Shown one piece after another: positions 61,276-64,000 of a stretch of DNA of 64,000 nucleotides. Made by a program: the position numbers and the translations under genes. The notes beneath the pieces were generated by a model. The model made no database searches, was not told where the DNA came from, and saw nothing but the letters and a program-made list of their open reading frames with translations. This DNA is from Hyphomicrobiales bacterium. GTDB taxonomy: Bacteria; Pseudomonadota; Alphaproteobacteria; Rhodospirillales; JACKKN01. The stretch is from contig JACKKN010000003.1 of assembly GCA_024236415.1 (NCBI GenBank), positions 62,001-126,000 of the forward strand. Reading direction: 5' to 3'. The first letter of the stretch is position 1. Each line of letters starts with the position of its first letter.

Positions 61276-62709
61276 CTACACCGCCGTGCCGCCCACGGTC
61301 AGGCCGTCGATGCGCAGGGTCGGCTGGCCGACCCCCACGGGCACGCCCTGGCCCTCCTTGCCGCAGGTGCCGACCCCCGGGTCCAGCGCCATGTCGTTGC
61401 CGACCATGGCCACCTTGGTCAGCACGTCGGGGCCGTTGCCGATCAGGGTCGCGCCCTTCACCGCCGGGCCGACCTTGCCGTCCTCGACCAGGTACGCCTC
61501 GGTGCAGGTGAACACGAACTTGCCCGACGTGATGTCGACCTGGCCGCCGCCGAAGTTGACGGCGTACAGCCCCTTCTTGACCGAGGCCAGGATCTCGCCC
61601 GGGTCGTGGTCGCCGCCCAGCATGTAGGTGTTGGTCATGCGCGGCATGGGCACGTGGGCGTAGCCCTGGCGCCGCCCGTTGCCGGTGGGCTGCACCCCCA
61701 TCAGGCGGGCGTTCATGCGGTCCTGCATGAAGCCGGTCAGGATGCCGTCCTCGATCAGGGGGGTGTACTGGCCGGGCGTGCCCTCGTCGTCGATGGTCAG
61801 CGAGCCGCGGCGGTCGGAAATGGTGCCGTCGTCCACCACCGTCACCCCGGGGGCGGCGATGCGCTGGCCCAGCAGGCCGGCGAAGGCGGAGGTCTTCTTG
61901 CGGTTGAAGTCGCCCTCCAGGCCGTGGCCGATGGCCTCGTGCAGCAGGATGCCGGGCCAGCCGGGGCCCAGCACCACCTGCATCTCGCCGGCCGGCGCGG
62001 GCACCGACTCCAGGTTCACCAGGGCCTGGCGCAGGGCCTCGTCCACCGCGCCCTTCCAGGATTCGGGGGTCAGGAAGCGGTCGAAGGCGACCCGCCCGCC
62101 GGTGCCGAAGCTGCCGCTCTCCATGCGGCCGTCCTGCTCGACCACTACCGCCACGTTCAGGCGCACCAGGGGCCGGATGTCGGCGGCGCGGGAGCCGTCG
62201 GGGCGCAGCACCTGCACCGCCTGCCAACTGCCCACCAGCGAGGCCGAGACCTGGCGCACGCGCGGGTCCCTGGCCCGGGCGTAGGCGTCCATCTCGCCCA
62301 GCAGCCTGGCCTTGGCCTCGAAGTCCGGGCTGCCCAGGGGGTTGGCGTCGGTGTAGAGGGACTGGTTGGTGGCCGGCGGCGGCGCGGCGAAGGTGCCGCC
62401 CGAACCCCGGCGCACGGTGCGCACGGTCTCGCCGGCGCGCTTGATGGCCTCCTCGCTCAGCTCCGAGGCGTGGGAATAGGCGGTGGTCTCGCCGGCCACG
62501 GCGCGCAGGCCGAAGCCCTGCTCGGTGTTGTAGTTGGCGCTCCTCAGGTGGCCGTCGTCGAACACCAGGGCCTCGGACTGCACGTATTCCAGGAACAGCT
62601 CGCCGTCGTCGGTGCCGGTCAGCGCGTCCCCGGTCAGGCCCTCGACCCGGGCCCGGTCCATGCCGGTGCGGTTGAAGAACAGGTCGTCGGTGGCGGCGAG
62701 GTCGGTCAT
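61276..62709 (-). CDS. tldD: TldD metalloprotease
   Basis: The 477-residue protein has the HEAIGHGLEGDF zinc motif (HExxxH) and the MLGGDHDPGEIL segment. With TldE it degrades peptides or processes microcin-like precursors. The partner gene is not in the window. It starts ATGACCGACCTCG at 62709, a typical TldD start. Followed divergently by the DUF3422 gene. Confidence 0.93.
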   Translation of the reverse strand: MTDLAATDDLFFNRTGMDRARVEGLTGDALTGTDDGELFLEYVQSEALVFDDGHLRSANYNTEQGFGLRAVAGETTAYSHASELSEEAIKRAGETVRTVRRGSGGTFAAPPPATNQSLYTDANPLGSPDFEAKARLLGEMDAYARARDPRVRQVSASLVGSWQAVQVLRPDGSRAADIRPLVRLNVAVVVEQDGRMESGSFGTGGRVAFDRFLTPESWKGAVDEALRQALVNLESVPAPAGEMQVVLGPGWPGILLHEAIGHGLEGDFNRKKTSAFAGLLGQRIAAPGVTVVDDGTISDRRGSLTIDDEGTPGQYTPLIEDGILTGFMQDRMNARLMGVQPTGNGRRQGYAHVPMPRMTNTYMLGGDHDPGEILASVKKGLYAVNFGGGQVDITSGKFVFTCTEAYLVEDGKVGPAVKGATLIGNGPDVLTKVAMVGNDMALDPGVGTCGKEGQGVPVGVGQPTLRIDGLTVGGTAV

Positions 62710-62801
62710 GTGGGCTCCGTCGGTCGAACGCCCGGGCCGGGGCCGGGGCGCAAGGTTTCCTTAAGCGTGCTGGGCTAAATATAGGGACGAAGACCAGCCA
62801 T

Positions 62802-64000
62802 ATGAAGCATGGGTTCGCCATGACCGGGACCGGGGACCACGACGGCGCACAGGCGCCCCTGCGCGAGCACGCCCTGCGCCGCGAACTGGCCGAGGAGATC
62901 CGCGCCCGGCCGTACCAGTTGATCGCCGCGCCGGCGCAGATCTCGTTCCTGGCCGTGGTCCTGGGCGAGCGCGGCGGCGAGGAGGCCGAGGCCCACCTGG
63001 CCCGCCTGTGCGCCGACCGCGGCGCCCCGCCCCCGGCCCCGGGGGCCAGCCACCACGACCACGACTTCGGCGCCTTCCAGTTGAAGTGGGAGCGGCACAC
63101 CGAGTTCTGCTCCTACACCTTCTGCCGCCCCGGCGCCGTGGACCGGCCGTTCGCCGACACGGCGCTGGACCTGGTGCCGGCGGACTGGCTGGCCGACCTG
63201 CCCGGCGCCGTGCTGGTGGCCACCCACGTGGTGTTCGAGGGCGCCGAGGCGCCGCCGCGGGAGTCGCGCGACATCGCCGCCCTGTTCGCCACCGAGCGGA
63301 TCAGCGGCAGCGGCATGCTGGGCGGCCGGGCCCGGGTGTGGACCGACTTCCACATCGCCGGCGACGGCTTCGGCCGTATCCTGGTGCGCGACCAGGGGCT
63401 GAACCGCCGCGCCGCCGGGCGCCTGGTGCAGCGCCTGCTGGAGGTCGAGGCCTACCGCATGATGGCCATGCTGGCCCTGCCGGTGGCCAAGGAGGCCCAG
63501 CCCCAGGTCTACGAGGCCGAGCGCCGCCTGGGCGAGCTGATCGCCCGCCTGGCCGAGGGCTCGGGCGTGGACGAGGAGCAGGACCTGCTGAAACGCCTGT
63601 CGGGCCTGGCCGCCGGCCTGGAGGCCCTGGCGGCCGGCAACACCTATCGCTTCTCGGCCGCCCGCGCCTACTACGGCCTGGTCCAGCGCCGGGTCGAGGA
63701 GCTGCGCGAGGAGCGCATCGAGGGCCTGCAGCCGCCCGGCGAGTTCCTGTACCGGCGCCTGGTGCCGGCCATGGACACCTGCGCCTCGGTGGCCGAGCGC
63801 CAGGCCGCCCTGTCGCGGCGCATCGCCCAGGCCAGCGACCTGCTGCGCACCCGGGTCGACGTGGCCCTGGAGGCCCAGAACAAGGGCCTGCTGGAATCCA
63901 TGGACCGCCGCGCCCGCCTGCAACTGCGCCTGCAGGAGACGGTGGAGGGGCTGTCGGTGGTGGCCATCAGCTACTACCTGATCGGCCTCGTCTCCTACGC
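62802..64000 (+). CDS. DUF3422 domain protein, 3' end outside window
   Basis: The frame is open to the window end, so no stop is seen. It starts MKHGFAMTGTGDHDG (ATG at 62802, or 62820), then APLREHALRRELAEEIRARP, WERHTEFCSYTFCR and YYGLVQRRVEELREERIEGL. These are DUF3422 features: a cytoplasmic N-terminal domain, then a long helical part; a membrane helix pair is expected beyond the edge. Function unknown. The gap to tldD contains a small AT-rich stretch suitable for a promoter. Confidence 0.85.
   Translation, partial: MKHGFAMTGTGDHDGAQAPLREHALRRELAEEIRARPYQLIAAPAQISFLAVVLGERGGEEAEAHLARLCADRGAPPPAPGASHHDHDFGAFQLKWERHTEFCSYTFCRPGAVDRPFADTALDLVPADWLADLPGAVLVATHVVFEGAEAPPRESRDIAALFATERISGSGMLGGRARVWTDFHIAGDGFGRILVRDQGLNRRAAGRLVQRLLEVEAYRMMAMLALPVAKEAQPQVYEAERRLGELIARLAEGSGVDEEQDLLKRLSGLAAGLEALAAGNTYRFSAARAYYGLVQRRVEELREERIEGLQPPGEFLYRRLVPAMDTCASVAERQAALSRRIAQASDLLRTRVDVALEAQNKGLLESMDRRARLQLRLQETVEGLSVVAISYYLIGLVSY

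Overview
The window is chromosomal DNA from a very GC-rich alphaproteobacterium, most likely a member of the Rhodospirillales. That rests on gene content and order: ftsE-ftsX beside a zinc-ribbon/DUF3426 gene, DUF1285 divergent from a moxR-DUF58-DUF4159 operon, thrB-rnhA, a ubiA/methyltransferase pair near rsmE-gshA, phasin, DUF3422 and TIGR02302 proteins. Nothing shows a plasmid or prophage backbone. No rRNA or tRNA gene was seen.

Layout. 1-8.3 kb: TIGR02302 C-terminus, zinc-ribbon protein, ftsEX, a DUF218 protein, plsC, an acetyltransferase-MarR pair and a DUF1835 protein. 8.5-15.8 kb: B12-dependent ribonucleotide reductase (nrdJ), a glyoxalase-fold protein, RidA, an SGNH hydrolase, CCA-adding enzyme, DUF6111, a Nudix hydrolase and DUF1285. 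15.9-23.7 kb: a tightly coupled moxR/DUF58/DUF4159/amidotransferase-like envelope operon, ending in a trypsin-fold protein that has lost its catalytic triad. 23.8-26.1 kb: LysR regulator, miniature sugar transferase and a small conserved protein. 26.1-30.8 kb: glycine cleavage operon gcvT-H-PA-PB behind a tandem glycine riboswitch. 30.9-35.0 kb: lipoprotein, CDGSH protein, helical-repeat protein, thrB and rnhA. 35.3-37.2 kb: a two-gene patch of lower GC (exported protein and WD40 lipoprotein). 37.3-41.9 kb: glutamine-synthetase-like enzyme, a repeat-rich gap, azoreductase, phasin with its promoter, and a cNMP/EAL phosphodiesterase. 42.2-47.7 kb: small membrane protein, TRAP transporter, acyltransferase-like protein and polysaccharide deacetylase. 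47.8-49.2 kb: a low-GC island. 49.2-64 kb: ubiD, GAF/HD-GYP protein, GGCT-like protein, methyltransferase, ubiA, two exported proteins, rsmE, gshA, a Usp protein, acetyltransferase, XRE-cupin regulator, tldD and a DUF3422 gene cut by the window end.

Connected functions: two c-di-GMP phosphodiesterase candidates (40.6 and 51.0 kb), two ubiquinone genes (ubiD, ubiA), and one-carbon/amino-acid metabolism (gcv, thrB, gshA). Regulation visible in sequence includes the glycine riboswitch, a phasin promoter flanked by two PhaR-type sites, and a palindromic operator candidate before the MarR gene.

The most unusual locus is 48.46-49.16 kb. About 250 nt that can fold into a chain of hairpins lies just upstream of a small GIY-YIG-like nuclease gene inside the low-GC island. 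The layout resembles HEARO/omega-RNA next to IscB, but there is no IscB. Three repeat families (a ~150-bp pair, a ~76-bp double-palindrome pair, and 12-bp tandem repeats inside genes) add further structure.
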